Below are positions 13,040-24,683 of a stretch of 64,000 bases of DNA, piece after piece. Position numbers and translations under genes: made by a program. The DNA lies in NCBI RefSeq assembly GCF_943734655.1, contig NC_071354.1:5119001-5183000 (forward strand), written 5' to 3'. Below the pieces are notes generated by a model. It was not told the DNA's origin, ran no database searches, and saw only the letters and a list, made by a program, of their open reading frames with translations. Numbering within the stretch: the stretch's first letter is position 1; the number at the start of each line of letters is the position of its first letter. The stretch is from Sabethes cyaneus (Eukaryota; Arthropoda; Insecta; Diptera; Culicidae).

Positions 13040-14280
13040 TTAACGGATAACGATTGGTAACATGGTATCTGCAACATCCGAACTCTCCATAAACCGGCAC
13101 GAGCTGGCTTGTTCACTCGAAAGCTACATCGACTCGCAGTTGAGATCGCTACTATTCAGGAAGTTCGGTGACCAAATTCCGCATAAAGAGAGTTCCGTGC
13201 ATCAAACACTATTGCAGGCACTTCTTTGAAGTACCACATCTGCTACAGTGTCGGTACAAAGGTAGAACATGGAGTTGGGTTGGCAAAGCAAAAGCAGCGA
13301 GTTATCCAGTGGCGGCCCGCAGATGACTGTATGTGTGTTGAGAATTTAGGGAAAATTCTATTACAACAGCCTAATTAACGCATACGCATCGACAAAGGAG
13401 TACAATTTGCACACTCATTATCTGTTTGTGGACTTTGAGGCTGCATATGATTTAGTCAAACGAAATGAGCTTTGGCAGATAATGCCAGAACATGGGTTTC
13501 AGATAAAACTACGTAGATTCATGCGACGCTGGATGGATCAAAATTATGCGTCAGAATAGATGAGACCATAGCCGACTTCGTGACGTTGGATGGATTGAAT
13601 CAAGGGGATGCACACTCTAACCTGCTATTCAGTATTGCATTGGAAGGTGCAATACGAAGAGCAAACGTGGAAAGAAATGGAATTATCATCACGAAATGTC
13701 ACATGCTTCATGGTTTTCGGGAGGACGTCGATATCATCGGAATCAACCGTGGAGCAGTGGACGCCCTAGGCCATTTAAATGGGAAGCAACGAGAGTGGGA
13801 TGTATCATTAATACCGCTAACAGAAAGTACATGGGTACTGGCAGGGAACCTGGAAGTCCAAATAGTGTTGGTGCCGAGGTGGAGCTGGATTGGGAACCAT
13901 ATGAAGTAGTGGAGTAGTTCATATACCTTGATATGTAGTATGCAAAATCGCATAGAACTGGCGCTCTACAGCAACATTAATCCTCGCGGTGGCCCTTTAC
14001 GGACATGAATCATAGACGCTAAAGGAGACTGATCAGACTGAGATTGATATTATCATGCTGATATACTGAAGATAGTACAATGTGGCAAACTACGGTGGGC
14101 TGGGTACGTGGCCAGAATGCTCGACGAAAGAATATCCAAAACTATTTTTAGCAGATAACCAGGAAGCGGCCGTAGACTTATAGATGTGCGTCGTAAAGGA
14201 CGATGCACGTTCAGCTAGTCTTTGAGGGGATTGGAGAATGGCACAGGACTGACAGAAGTCGCTACTAAAGTAAACTAAAG
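13040..14280 (+). pseudogene. Decayed RTE-clade LINE (endonuclease, RT and C-terminal pieces)
   Basis: Read in shifting frames, the plus strand carries pieces in the right order for an RTE element. An APE endonuclease start lies near 13060-13330, with NIRTLHKPARAG and IATIQEVR. RT motif A is near 13410-13470 (HYLFVDFEAAYDLVKRNE), followed by GLNQGDAHSNLLFSIALEG at 13590-13660 and a damaged motif C. The C-terminal YGHESWTL and KLRWAGYVARM appear near 14000-14110. Stops and frameshifts are frequent, and most of the endonuclease-to-RT interval is deleted. Clade assignment rests on remembered motif wording, not a search. Confidence 0.75.
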
Positions 14281-14941
14281 TAAGTAGACATCATTAACAG
14301 TGTGTTACCATGATTCAAAGAAAATTAAAAATAAATTTTTTTTTGGTGGTAGGTAGCAATAGATTTTTTCTTGGAAAATGTTGTTTTTTGACTTCTACCT
14401 TTTTGTAGTCAATACGTCCGCTGAATGGCGACCAAGAAATAACTGACTCATTGGTCAAATTTCATTGACCGCGAAAATTTGTGCGAGTGATAGAAAAGCT
14501 TAGACTGAGATGCGGTTACTTGCTGTCCTTTGATTACAATTTCTAACGAAATAAAAGATTTTGATGTAGGACCTACGTCTTACTTCAATAGGGTGGCATG
14601 CTACGAAAACAAAAATAATCGTGACACGAAAAAGTGATAGATTTTGAACGGTAATAGCTCAGTGAATTCTGAACGAATTTTGCTGGATTGCATACCAATC
14701 GATTCACAAAACGTGTGCCTATTCTGTGGTTTTCACAAAAAAGTGGATCTTTACAGCCAACTGCTGGAATTTTTACATAAAGTTGAGCAATTTAGGTGAA
14801 TTTACATAAGCTTCCAACCAATCACGTTTGAGTATTTCGGGTATAAAATTGTTACTTCTATTGCATTTATCAGGTAGATGTGGGAGTGTGATATATCGTT
14901 TTCATAACCTTTCAGTCTAATTACTACCATTTTATTGAATA
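14281..14941. other. Unassigned AT-rich intergenic DNA
   Basis: No coding region, repeat structure or RNA gene was recognised between the RTE relic and the small Helitron. Confidence 0.4.
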
Positions 14942-15460
14942 CTAGCTGACCCGACAAACTTAGTATTGCCACAAATTAAACTGTGTTGTACATAATCGTG
15001 AATCTCGGATGACCTTTGTCAAAATCTCGAGTTTTGCAAGTTTCTGGGGAGTTCATGGGTGTTTTAATATATAAGTTTTCCTCACAGTAAAGTAGAAAAC
15101 TCTCCCCATTGCTTAGCCTGATAAAATAAAGCGGATAGCATTTAAATATTCGCCATCATTACAAACCATTTCGCCGAATACCATTTTGCGGAACATTAAT
15201 TCTTGGTTGACCATAACGCAGAATATAGAGTTTCGCAGAATACCATTTCGCGAAAAACCTTACGCGGGATGTACCATTTCCCTTTTTATATGTATAGATT
15301 TGTATGGGAGCCCCCCCCCCCCCTCTTAGTGAGAGGAGCGGTCTCTAACTATCACAAGAACCTTCTCTGGCCCCAAAAACCCCTACATGCAATAAGGAAC
15401 ATTCTATAAGGAACATACGGACAGACAGACAGAAATCCATTTTTATAGGTATACATTGGA
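14942..15460 (-). mobile_element. Small non-autonomous Helitron
   Basis: On the minus strand the 3' end reads AAGTTTGTCGGGTCAGCTAG before T, nearly identical to the end of the 4275-6429 Helitron. The 5' end region reads CTATAAAAATGGATTTCTGT followed by (CTGT)n and TGTTCCTTATA, again as in the larger copy. A candidate start is TC at 15460 preceded by A. About 520 bp; most internal repeats are missing, leaving one block with a long C run near 15310. No coding capacity. Confidence 0.7.
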
Positions 15461-15884
15461 TATTTCAGTTCACAATTCCTCAGCTTTTCCTTGTATGCCA
15501 TGTGCTTTAAGAATCACTGAAATGCAACACAAAATATCATCAGTTATCGTTAGTACGTGTAGCAAAAACAGTAACAGTTTTGCGGCTTGCTATTAGTGTA
15601 TCGGCCAGCTACGCCCTTTAGTTACGTAGATAATGGAATGAAAGAACTTGAAAAATCCCAATCCCAATTCTAATGAGACATAGACTAGTTCATCACAAAA
15701 TTAGTTTTTTACGAAGCGTTCAAACGTATAGTACGTGAGTTTTGCCAGTTAAATTAATGATGAAAGGCGCGCAAGGCTCGTAAAACATCAACAAGGGTGA
15801 TAAGAAAAATCGGTGTAAGAATGTAACGCACATATATAAGGTCCTTTCTTACACAGGTAATTTTTCAAACGAAATGAGTACAGT
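15461..15884. other. Unassigned intergenic DNA
   Basis: AT-rich sequence between the Helitron and the first copy of a dispersed repeat. Nothing recognisable on either strand. Confidence 0.35.
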
Positions 15885-16520
15885 GGGATTTCGAATTTCG
15901 CCTATGTTGCCGTCGAGACCGTGCCTAAAACGAGACCCTTTTTTGATATGAAAAAATGAAATGTAAATGCGTTAGAAATTGACTAAATATTATTATTCAA
16001 TAATTGCAACCATTATATGTTTTAAAAGTACGCCAAAAACTATTTGTCCGGTGCAAGTAAGTTTTTGGCAACCTGTGGTAAGACGTAGTCCTACGACAAT
16101 AAATATTCACCGCTATTCTATATTTCGAACGACTTGGTATTTCGAACGAAAGTTTTTTCGAACGAAATTTCCGCCAGCAAAATCAAATGGGTAAAACATT
16201 TCGTTCGAAGCAAGTCGAACGAAATAAAGACTCGTTCGAAATACAGAATAGGGGTGATTATTGTTCTATAACCGCAATTTTTTTCATGAACACACTGAGG
16301 GCAGTTTTTCGTTATTTAAAACATGTATGCGGAAACTAACTGATGTGGTGAATGACCCTTTTGGTTAAAACCACTTAAAAAAAAAAAAAAAAAAAAAAAA
16401 AACTAACTGATATTTAAGCATTTTTTTGGAAGTAAAATATGTTGTGATGCCAAAATCGAACCAAGCCAAATACGAAATCCCACGAATTTCTACCAAGACC
16501 TCTAGTCTGACTTACTACAA
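15885..16520 (+). repeat. Dispersed repeat, copy 1 (interrupted by a MITE)
   Basis: Shares ordered blocks with 17190-17600, including gagaccgtgcc, gtaaatgcgttagaaattga, ttttggcaacctg/ttttggcagcctg, gacgtagtcctac and the block ending gcggaaac/acggaaac. Similarity is perhaps 75-80% by eye. It is split at 16108-16254 by a small inverted-repeat element. A further partial copy in the other orientation begins near 26690. No ORF; class unknown. Confidence 0.6.
16108..16254. mobile_element. MITE inserted in the dispersed repeat
   Basis: Terminal inverted repeats: left starts CACCGCTATTCTATATTTCG, right ends tcgaaatacagaataggggtg. Further internal inverted copies of ttcgaacga follow. The second copy of the host repeat (17190-17600) lacks the element and reads aatattattg there, so the empty site is visible and implies a 3-bp duplication of att. 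About 147 bp, non-coding. A 3-bp duplication would fit a PIF/Harbinger-type element, but this is inference. Confidence 0.7.
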
Positions 16521-17189
16521 GTGCTCTACAGTTATCCCTCCCGAGGGCAAAACCTCTGAAAATCAATTGCATCCAGGAGACTTGGGCAAGTTCGTCATCT
16601 CTAAGTATATACTTGGTAGCTGTTTCCTGTATACTTGGTAACTCTAAAGAGATGTTTCAAGACAAGTTTAATAAATCATCCACCAATCGGGCTTTTCAAG
16701 GGCCACAGAATAATGGTTGAAGTTTGAAGATGTCTTAGAACAAATTTTTTCACTAAAATTAACTTATCAAGTTTTACAAAGGTTTTACGAAAACTAATTA
16801 AAATTGTTCATTTACGTTTGTGCCTAATTTAGAAGTCAGTTTTCAATTATTCAATTGGAGTTTGGTTTTAAATTTGGCACATATTTTTAGAAACTGAAAT
16901 TTTTCAATACAATTATAATGTTTTATAAAGCAAAGTTAGTAAAATAAAACTATTATAAAGAAATGTATCTTCTAGTGATAATTAGTTAAATCAACTGTTT
17001 TATTATAAATCAAATTTGAATGTACTGAGAAGTCCTTGCCTAAAATATCTATTATTTTCTGTATTTTTATCAATGCAAAGACCATTTTTTGATCAATTGT
17101 AAGTATTTCTAAGGTGAAAATATATCACTAAGACGCTAAAGAAACTGTAGTTCAAATTTCTCATTAACTCAACAAGACAACAAATGCGT
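16521..17189. other. AT-rich spacer between the two repeat copies
   Basis: Very AT-rich. No coding region or inverted-repeat element was recognised. A 22-base A run just upstream, at 16379-16400, lies inside copy 1 of the repeat. Confidence 0.4.
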
Positions 17190-17600
17190 GTCGCCTAGGT
17201 TCGAGACCGTGCCAAAATCGAGACCCTTTTTCGATATAAAAAATTTTAATGTAAATGCGTTAGAAATTGACAATATTATTAATCAACGACTGTAATTATT
17301 TTATGTTTAAAAGGTCCGCAAAGAGCTATTCGTCAGGTGCAAATAGGTTTTTGGCAGCCTGCGGTCAGACGTAGTCCTACGGCAATAAAAATATTATTGT
17401 TAGAAACATTCTATAACCTCAAACTTTTTTTCAATAACACACTGCGGGCATCACTCTTTCGTTATTTAAAGCATGTTTACGGAAACAGAGATATTTAAGC
17501 ATATTTTTGGAAGTGAAATATTTTGTGTTGCTAAAAAAGAGATACTTTTGTTGCCAAAATCGAACCATGCCAAATTCGAGAGTTTGTAAAACTATATAAT
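17190..17600 (+). repeat. Dispersed repeat, copy 2 (uninterrupted)
   Basis: Same ordered blocks as 15885-16520 but without the MITE. It ends in an AT alternation (atatataatatataatata) near 17596-17614. It serves as the empty-site reference for the MITE. Confidence 0.6.
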
Positions 17601-17910
17601 ATATATAATATATAGTCTATATTTAATAAAACGAATTATCGGTTCCGTACGAATTGGGAAGTTGGAAATAATCAAACAGATTAGTTGTTAAAATAATCAA
17701 ACAGATTAGTTTTTCGGCCAGCGGCAGCAGATATAGAATTAGCATGTGCCTTGAAGATAGTGACAAACAAGTTACATGTTTGGATGCAGACGGAATTACT
17801 GGAGGCAACTGTTACTGGAAGCGGTCCGAATTTACGCTTGTGCATACGGTAGTGACTTTTGCGGTTTATGAAGTTCTGCCCCGGAGGCACCCAAAACCTA
17901 GCTTTCGAAT

Positions 17911-17919
17911 AGGACTTTA
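17911..17919. repeat. LINE target-site duplication, left
   Basis: aggacttta here is repeated at 19241-19249, just outside the 5'-truncated end of the LINE. Confidence 0.7.
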
Positions 17920-19240
17920 TTTATTTACTTTATTTACTTCATAGTTATTTCATCTGGCCTTCACAGGCCTCAATGAAATTTGGGGGGTGGGGAAAAGCCC
18001 ACCTGAGGTCGACCCTCAGGTGCGCGTAAAAACCCCACCATCTTTTGACACCGTTACAAAAGTTTTACAATTACAAAACTGTCTTACGATCTATATACAT
18101 TTATAGTAGCTTATATAAAAAATCTCTTTACCACTAATACAAATTTAACTCAAAAACACATTACAACAATCGCTTAAGTCGATTCTTAAAAGTAACACTG
18201 GATAAATTAAAGTCAAATAGTTCAAACGCGTTGTTAAAGACGTCACACATCGCCCTAACGGGTTCGTTCTGGCCATAATCGGTTCGGTGAAATGCAAGGC
18301 GTAGAAAATTTCGTATTCTTAGTGTTCTGGAAGGCACATTTATATTGATTTGTGAAAGTATATGTGGAGCATCTATTTCACCAACTAAAAGTTTTCCTAC
18401 GAAAACAGCTTTGGCGATATTTCGCCTTTTTTCAAGTGTGTCAATTCCCAATAGTCGACAACGGTCAACATAGGTTGGCAGATGGTTAGGATCACGCCAC
18501 GGAAGAAACCTGAGAGCGTAACGTAGAAACCTAGCTTGTACTGCTTCAATGCGGTTGGTCCAAATTTCAGTATACGGACTCCAAATTACAGCTGATGTCT
18601 CCAAAGTGGAGCGGACTAGTGAAAAGTACAACGACCGTAAGCAAAACGGATCTGTGAACTCTCTGGCAATCCTCATTATGAAGCCAAGGTTTCTGTTAGC
18701 GTTTGCTATGACGTGTGAATAGTGATGCCTAAAGGAGAGTTGTGAGTCTAGTAATACGCCTAAGTCTTTAATTACTGATACTCTTTCCAGTATTTCTCCA
18801 GATGCGGTGTAGTTCCATAATAATGGGTTTTTCTTACGTGTGAAAGTAATTACAGAACATTTTGATATACTAAGAGTCAGTGAATTGTGCAAGCACCAGT
18901 TACAAAAAGAGTCCAAGAGCCGTTGCAGCTTAATGCAGTCCATTACAGTTCGTATGACGAAGAATAATTTCAGATCGTCAGCATAGATGAGTTTACAGTT
19001 TGGCGGGATAATGAAGCAGACGTCATTGAAAAATACGGAAAATAATAGTGGTCCCAGGTTGCTTCCTTGAGGAACACCTGACAAGCTAAGGAAGCAGTTA
19101 GACTCAATGTTTCCTAATTTAACACAGAGTGAACGACCAACTAGGTATGACTTAAGCCATTCAGTAAAATGTATTGTGGCTCCGAGACGTTCGATTTTTG
19201 CTAACAGGATAGAGTGATCGACGGACTTTAAACGGGATCG
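17920..19240 (-). mobile_element. 5'-truncated LINE with intact RT C-terminal half
   Basis: A minus-strand frame open from about 19228 to 18161 encodes the RT palm from KSVDHSILLAKIERLG through SGVPQGSNLGPLLF (motif B) and YADDLKLF (motif C), then the thumb and C-terminal region. The first ATG is at 19084. The wording fits Jockey/CR1-like non-LTR retrotransposons. Upstream RT motifs and the endonuclease are missing, as expected from 5' truncation during target-primed reverse transcription. The 3' UTR runs to a tail of taaa/gtaaa units at 17920-17942. The 9-bp duplication aggacttta flanks it at 17911-17919 and 19241-19249. No stop or frameshift in about 350 codons suggests a fairly young insertion. 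Confidence 0.85.
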
Positions 19241-20254
19241 AGGACTTTAAACTGTTTCAAGTTTAATCGAAAATGCTGTTCAGTGGCGGGATTTAATGGA
19301 ATGGACGAAGAAACAAATGCCGGTGAGGTCGTTTCATAACTTCACTCGTTTATCTATTTGATTTTCCTGCATTCATATATTTTATTATTTCTAAATTTTA
19401 TTCTTTTACTAAGCAATTAAAATAATGCCAGGTAGACGGAATTTTTCAATTTTCAGAGAGCGAAAAAAAGGCGCTATAACCTTGGCCTATTGCAGCCAGA
19501 CTATGGTTAATGCCATAAGTTCATCCCCGAGGGTCCGGAGTATCACTTAACCTTTATTAGCAAAGATACTCCCAACGACTACAATTTGTAATCTGTAAAT
19601 TAATCAATATCTTCAAGGGAAGCGTTTGGTACGGGAGGTCCACGCTTTCTGCCTTCCCCTTGATTTCAATGAGTTGAATGGAATTAAGTATCATTTTTAA
19701 TTCCACTTAATTCTTTGGAATTCTCTCTGCGGTACATGCTGCGCAGTTGGCCTGGCCGTTGACAAAAAAATGACCGATTTAAGCAATCGGCATTTTCCAG
19801 GATGCCTTCAAGTATTGGCTGCGTTAGTGTGAGATAAGATAAGAAGATAAGAAAATCGAACCATGCCAAATTCGAAATCTCACTGTAATACAAAGCCTTA
19901 AATTAATTAATGTAATTTGAAATAGCACAATTTAATTTCCTACGTCAGCCATGCGGTCGTGTCTTGAGCACAACCCCTCGATTTTTTTTAATAAAAAAAA
20001 CATCGTTTCGGTTCTATTTTAGAAACGTGGTTAGCTGAAACCTTATGTGAATCTACTAAAATTGTTCAACTGTATGTGAAAATTCTAGCAGTTACCTGTA
20101 AACCCCAACCTTTTTATAAAAAAACATATCTGTAATGAATTGATTGATACATATGAAAACCAATAAAATCCGTCCGGAATTTACTGAATTAGTACCTACT
20201 GAGTTATTATATAAATTCGCCTCATTGGCCTCTATTCTATTTATTATATAAATC
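19241..20254. other. Unassigned intergenic DNA
   Basis: AT-rich; the first 9 bases are the right-hand LINE target duplication. No gene recognised. A short block near 19855-19880 (aatcgaaccatgccaaattc) resembles the dispersed repeat at 17560. Confidence 0.4.
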
Positions 20255-20376
20255 ATTCGCCTTTATTCTACATACCGATCGGAGCCGGATCCGATCAGAA
20301 ATTGCGCTTCAATCGGAATACAACGTATGCACATCGATCGGGACGTTTCTGAACGGAATGTAGAATCGAGGCGATT
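20255..20376. mobile_element. Small MITE
   Basis: Left end attcgcctttattctacat, right end atgtagaatcgaggcgatt: imperfect inverted repeats of about 19 bp around a GC-richer centre with gatcgg/ccgatc motifs. The end sequence resembles that of the MITE at 16108-16254 (RCC..ATTCTA), so the two may be related. No coding capacity; target duplication not resolved. Confidence 0.5.
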
Positions 20377-21560
20377 ATTTTTGTCACCCTATTAAAGTAA
20401 GACACACGCGTGCAAAGCAACACTTTCAGAGCCATGAACGCCGCAACAGTTACGAACCACCCTAGTTCCCCCTAGTGGTTGATTAGATTTATAAATGTTT
20501 GATGCCAAAATTGGCAAGCAATGTTACAAATTCTCAATTTCTGTTGTTTAAAAATTACAATGGTAGGTATTAAGATATATTACTTACAAGCCAATTCGGC
20601 AGCCACTGACAAAACTACAAATTAGTCTTTTTCGTCGTCACTATGCCACTCAAAAAAAGCAAATCATCTGCTCTTCAAGTTCATTTTTAAACACGCTATA
20701 TTTATATGAGGTTATTGAATAACACCAAATTTCACATCACAATTTTTAGTTCGGATTTTTCACAAACAGGAATAAACCGAAGATTCTGGAATAACGATTA
20801 TATTTAGCGACAACTGCGTGCACTTTGAAAAATTCAACATGTATGATTGTGGAAAAGCAATCATTGGTTGCTTAGATTTTTTAATTTTTTTATCTAGACA
20901 AAATTTGAATAAAATTTAGTACACTTTAGAACTGAATCGTTTTTTGTAAGTTCATTGACGAACATTTATTAGCATTAATTAACTTTTGTGAATTAACTAT
21001 GAAATTCGATGATAAATGCTCAAGGATGATGAGCACACGCTACGAATATTATATAGTTGCTAAGGGATATAAAAATCCCGGCGCCAAGTCTTAGAATTTA
21101 AAACTTGGAAAGGAAAATAGAGCTGGCTATTTTGAGCAGCGAAATTTTCAGCCTGCGGATAAAAATCGTTATAATGGTTTAAAAGTGAATAATATTATAG
21201 CATAATTAACCACCTAGAAGTAAAATGTAGTTAAGTGAGGAATTTCAATATATTATAGAGAAACAAAGACCAGCGTGAAACAATAGCCAATTCTACGTTA
21301 TTTTCATTTTCTAAAGCTCTCTTCTCAACCATCTGAATAAATGTGTTTGTTCTAAAGCACTTCTTCTTTGTTGTTGGTTGCTGCTCTACTCTGTTGTACG
21401 ATATGCGAAAAAAAATAAACTTGTATTTTATAGGATACTGCACTCAGTATTTGGTAAAAACATCCTTCCAGTCTGTATAGACGCTGACCGGAATGAGTCT
21501 TTAGTATTTTTTCTCTCAGTATGTTTTATGTAGGGTATGTATGACTTTACCGGTTCGAGA
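20377..21560. other. Intergenic DNA downstream of Tom20
   Basis: AT-rich sequence with no gene recognised. The part nearest 21560 should contain the Tom20 3' UTR on the minus strand. Candidate poly(A) signals there could not be ranked. Confidence 0.4.
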
Positions 21561-22334
21561 CTACTCCAGATCGTCGTTCATATCCTGCAATTTAGCCCGC
21601 TCACTTTCCCCTCCGCCATTCTGGTTGCCGTACTGTCGCATGCGGCTGATTAGCATTGAGAACACTTGGGCTGGCAATGTTTGCTGGAGGACCTGTGAGT
21701 ATGGAATTATTATTAGGTATCTGACAACCAGTCAACTGATAAGGCAACATACTTGTAGAAGTTGTGCAGGTTGACCGCATACTATAACTGCATTAGCCAG
21801 ATGCTCAACGCCATTCTCGATATCGCCGGATGAGATCAAAGCTTCTCCCATTTGAATTTCTTGCAGGAAAAATCTGTAAAACGAGAGAATCATGGAATGG
21901 GTTATAACCTTGAATTATAAAACACAAAAAGAAACAAAAAAATATGATTACATAAACATTCCAGAGTACAAGGTGTAGCACTTCCGGAAAATCAATAAGA
22001 ACTAACTTCGCTTTCTATGTCAACGGAGGAAAAACACAAACCACTCACCTCTGCACCTCTTCGTGATCGGCCATGTTGGGCATGTTCGACCGTGGTCCTC
22101 CAGCAGCGGAGGCTGCTTTCTTCGCTTTTCGTCCTAGCAGTGGCGAAGCAAAACATTAAACTAGGAAAAGAACAAACGTTCCCCGGTCCCGGTTCCGGTA
22201 TACTTACTCTCGCGAAGCTTCTTCTTGAAGTCCGGATCCTTGCGGCGCTTGTGATCGAAGTAAATGCAGTAGCCGAGGAACAGCGTTCCAGCGACTCCGG
22301 CCGCAATACCGATCGTCGTTTTGCTGATCTCCAT
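21561..22334 (-). CDS. Tom20: Tom20, mitochondrial outer-membrane import receptor subunit
   Basis: Four exons on the minus strand: 22334-22208, 22133-22049, 21873-21753, 21692-21561 (stop TAG at 21563-21561). All have GT/AG junctions and the frame is kept, giving 154 residues. Tom20 sits in the outer mitochondrial membrane and recognises presequences of imported proteins. The N-terminus has the expected membrane anchor (IGIAAGVAGTLFLGYCIYFD), then the basic linker HKRRKDPDFKKKLRERR. The receptor domain follows, with the FFLQEIQMGE helix, DIENGVEHLANAVIVCGQP and QTLPAQVF. It ends acidic (NDDLE), as in animal Tom20. The start is the ATG directly before the anchor; an in-frame ATG 10 codons upstream has no Tom20-like sequence. 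The introns (74, 175 and 60 bp) are short. A MITE lies about 410 bp upstream. A plus-strand ORF at 22017-22715 is an antisense shadow. Confidence 0.95.
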
Positions 22335-22747
22335 TTTTCCGCCGAGAAACGACAAAACGACCAACTCGCAGAAGAGCCTTCACCGGGAGAGGAAAAGAAA
22401 TCGAAACCTACGGCCAAAACTAGCAAAAACCGTGCAGTTTCTTTCACTCAAATCTCGTACAGTTCGCGTAACATCAATTTTTTTCGAGTTTTTCCGAGTT
22501 TTCTTCGCAGCCGACCGACTGACAGCCGAGTTTTGGTGGCCTCGTGCTGCGCTGCTGTCAATTTCTATTGTCAGCAAATAAACATATACCCAGTGCAAAA
22601 AGGATGTGAATACAGCGGACGGGGTAAAATATATACGGGCAGGCTTCTGTTTATATTTATCCAAAAAAATAAAACTGTTCAAAATATTGTGCCTGACACT
22701 AGGCCTGACAGCTAATTTTGGATTAATTTCCCTATAATGCCAATGTA
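22335..22747 (-). promoter_or_regulatory. Tom20 5' UTR and presumed promoter region
   Basis: GC-richer, CpG-containing sequence just upstream of the Tom20 start codon, changing to AT-rich by about 22640. No clear TATA box was identified. The transcription start cannot be placed; the assignment rests on position and base composition only. Confidence 0.4.
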
Positions 22748-22958
22748 TTGCAAATTGCATCAAAAACGCGAAATGCAAAAATCTTGCAAACAGTTTACAA
22801 GTAAAATGCTACCAGCGAGCTGTCAAATATTTATGTCAACTTATTGCACGTGTCAATCCCAATAAATTGACATGAATAATTGACGGCTCACTGCTGGAAT
22901 TTTGCTTGCAAAATGTTTGCAAGTTTCTTGCATTTCGCGTTTTTGATGCAATTTGCAA
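22748..22958. mobile_element. MITE with long inverted repeats and TA duplication
   Basis: Starts TTGCAAATTGCATCAAAAAC and ends gtttttgatgcaatttgcaa, with inverted similarity continuing for about 95 bp per arm (ctgtcaaatatttatgtcaa against ttgacatgaataattgacgg). Flanked by TA on both sides (22746-22747, 22959-22960). 211 bp, non-coding; the TA duplication suggests Tc1/mariner-type mobilisation. It could affect the Tom20 promoter. Confidence 0.8.
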
Positions 22959-24399
22959 TATTATTTCTTGACGTAACAAAACAGCAACATTGCCGTTGTT
23001 GCTCTTTCTCTTTCCTTTTATAGTGATTTCAGTACATCGCAGTTTTGTGCACTCGCACTTTCAAACTACGGAGTCCCGTTTAGTGGGAAGTGCGGTATAG
23101 GAAGATAAAAATTGTGATAAAAGTAGGATACAAAATACTCTAAAAATTATAATTTTTATTATTAGAAAAGTAAACTAATACCATCGAACTTATTGATGTT
23201 CATCTTGAATCGGTTTGAAGGATTCTACCATAAAAATGACGCCTTATTAAATAAGTATCGAAAATCTGTATGAATATTGGAAATAACTCGGTAATTTTTT
23301 GTGTATTGCAAAAACAAAGGATAAACTAATTTTTACAAAGGGCTTTATGCATCCACTTGTGCCATTGGTGTGTTTTTATTTTTTCGTGTCGGTCACACAT
23401 AGCGAATGACTTTCTGCCAAACATGTTCTCTACTCTTCCAAGATAAATAGCGATCCGTTGTGCAGATGGTGTTACTGTTTAACGTATTTTGATTCAAGTT
23501 TTCGGACACAAGTTTTTCAAGGAAAATCTATGGGATGTCATATGTCGGTTCGCCGGTGCTTAAGACCCCACCTACGTATATGTTGGGCTTGAAATGAACA
23601 AATTGTCGGCCGGGCCATTCAGGTCGAGCTCTGAGCCCAACATCCTCTTCTGCCAGCTTGATACGTTGCACTCATACAGCCCAGCATGTTGACCAAACCG
23701 GAATTCACCATATTTATAATTCAATTGTCTGACTTCATTACAGAATCAACACAAATATATGAATTCAATTATAAAATATTTTGTCTAAGTTTCCTTTCAT
23801 CTACTTCTATAGAATCCATCAATTAAGAGGGAGGATATTCTTTTAATTCCATTATTTTGACATTGATATGATTGACATATTTTGTTTTACTCTCTTACTC
23901 GCTTTACCTCTTTTCTATTCTGTACATTCTTTTTCCCAGTCTGACTTCTTGACGCACAGAGCCTCGCGCTTCAGGGGGGCCTCGCGGTTGGTGATGACTG
24001 GAGAAAATGTTAAAAATTGTAGTGAACAATCCTTGACTTTATACAACACAATTTGCTGTTCAGAAATGTTTGCGTGATTTCCATTATTTCCTTTCCTTTT
24101 TATTTAAATGCAGAGTGTAAACCCAAGTAACCTTTTAGTTATATAATAGCTTTTTAAGCTCTTGTTCCATGGGAACAATGGTTTAATAAGCTAATATGCA
24201 ACAAAACTGTTACTTGGAAGGTGTTAAGAATAAATCGATGAAATTATGCCTCGCTGTTTTAGAAAGTCTTGTTATATAATTGCCAAACAACTCGACTCTA
24301 CTTACACGCTGATCCGAACATTCGTTCAAATGGGCACTTCGCTCTTTTGAACCAATAAAATCACCAGATAAATAAATAAAATGGACAGTGTTATAATTT
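22959..24399. other. Unassigned intergenic DNA
   Basis: No gene recognised. A short inverted pair, atgttgggctt at 23580 and gagcccaacat at 23632, could form a hairpin. The minus-strand open stretch at 24210-24473 overlaps the start of a LINE relic and is not a gene. Confidence 0.4.
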
Positions 24400-24652
24400 C
24401 CGAGTTCATTAACACTTTTCGCGCCTGTTTCACTTTGGGACATATCCCGGAGAATTGTCGGAAAATCATTCATAAGTCTTTCAGACCAATAAGTCTCCCA
24501 TCATCAACGCTTCTCATGTTGGTGGAGAAAATCACGGATAACAATATTCGCAATGAGTTTAAAAAAACTCTTCGTTTCATGGAAATCAACATGCATACCA
24601 ACACGGTAAATCTCCAAAAACCGCATTGCACTGCGTAGTGACGTTTATTGAT

Positions 24653-24683
<31 letters not shown>

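Noticed and set aside
22017..22715. 232-codon plus-strand ORF
   Set aside because: Runs antisense across Tom20 exons, introns and 5' region; no domain and explained by the open minus-strand gene.
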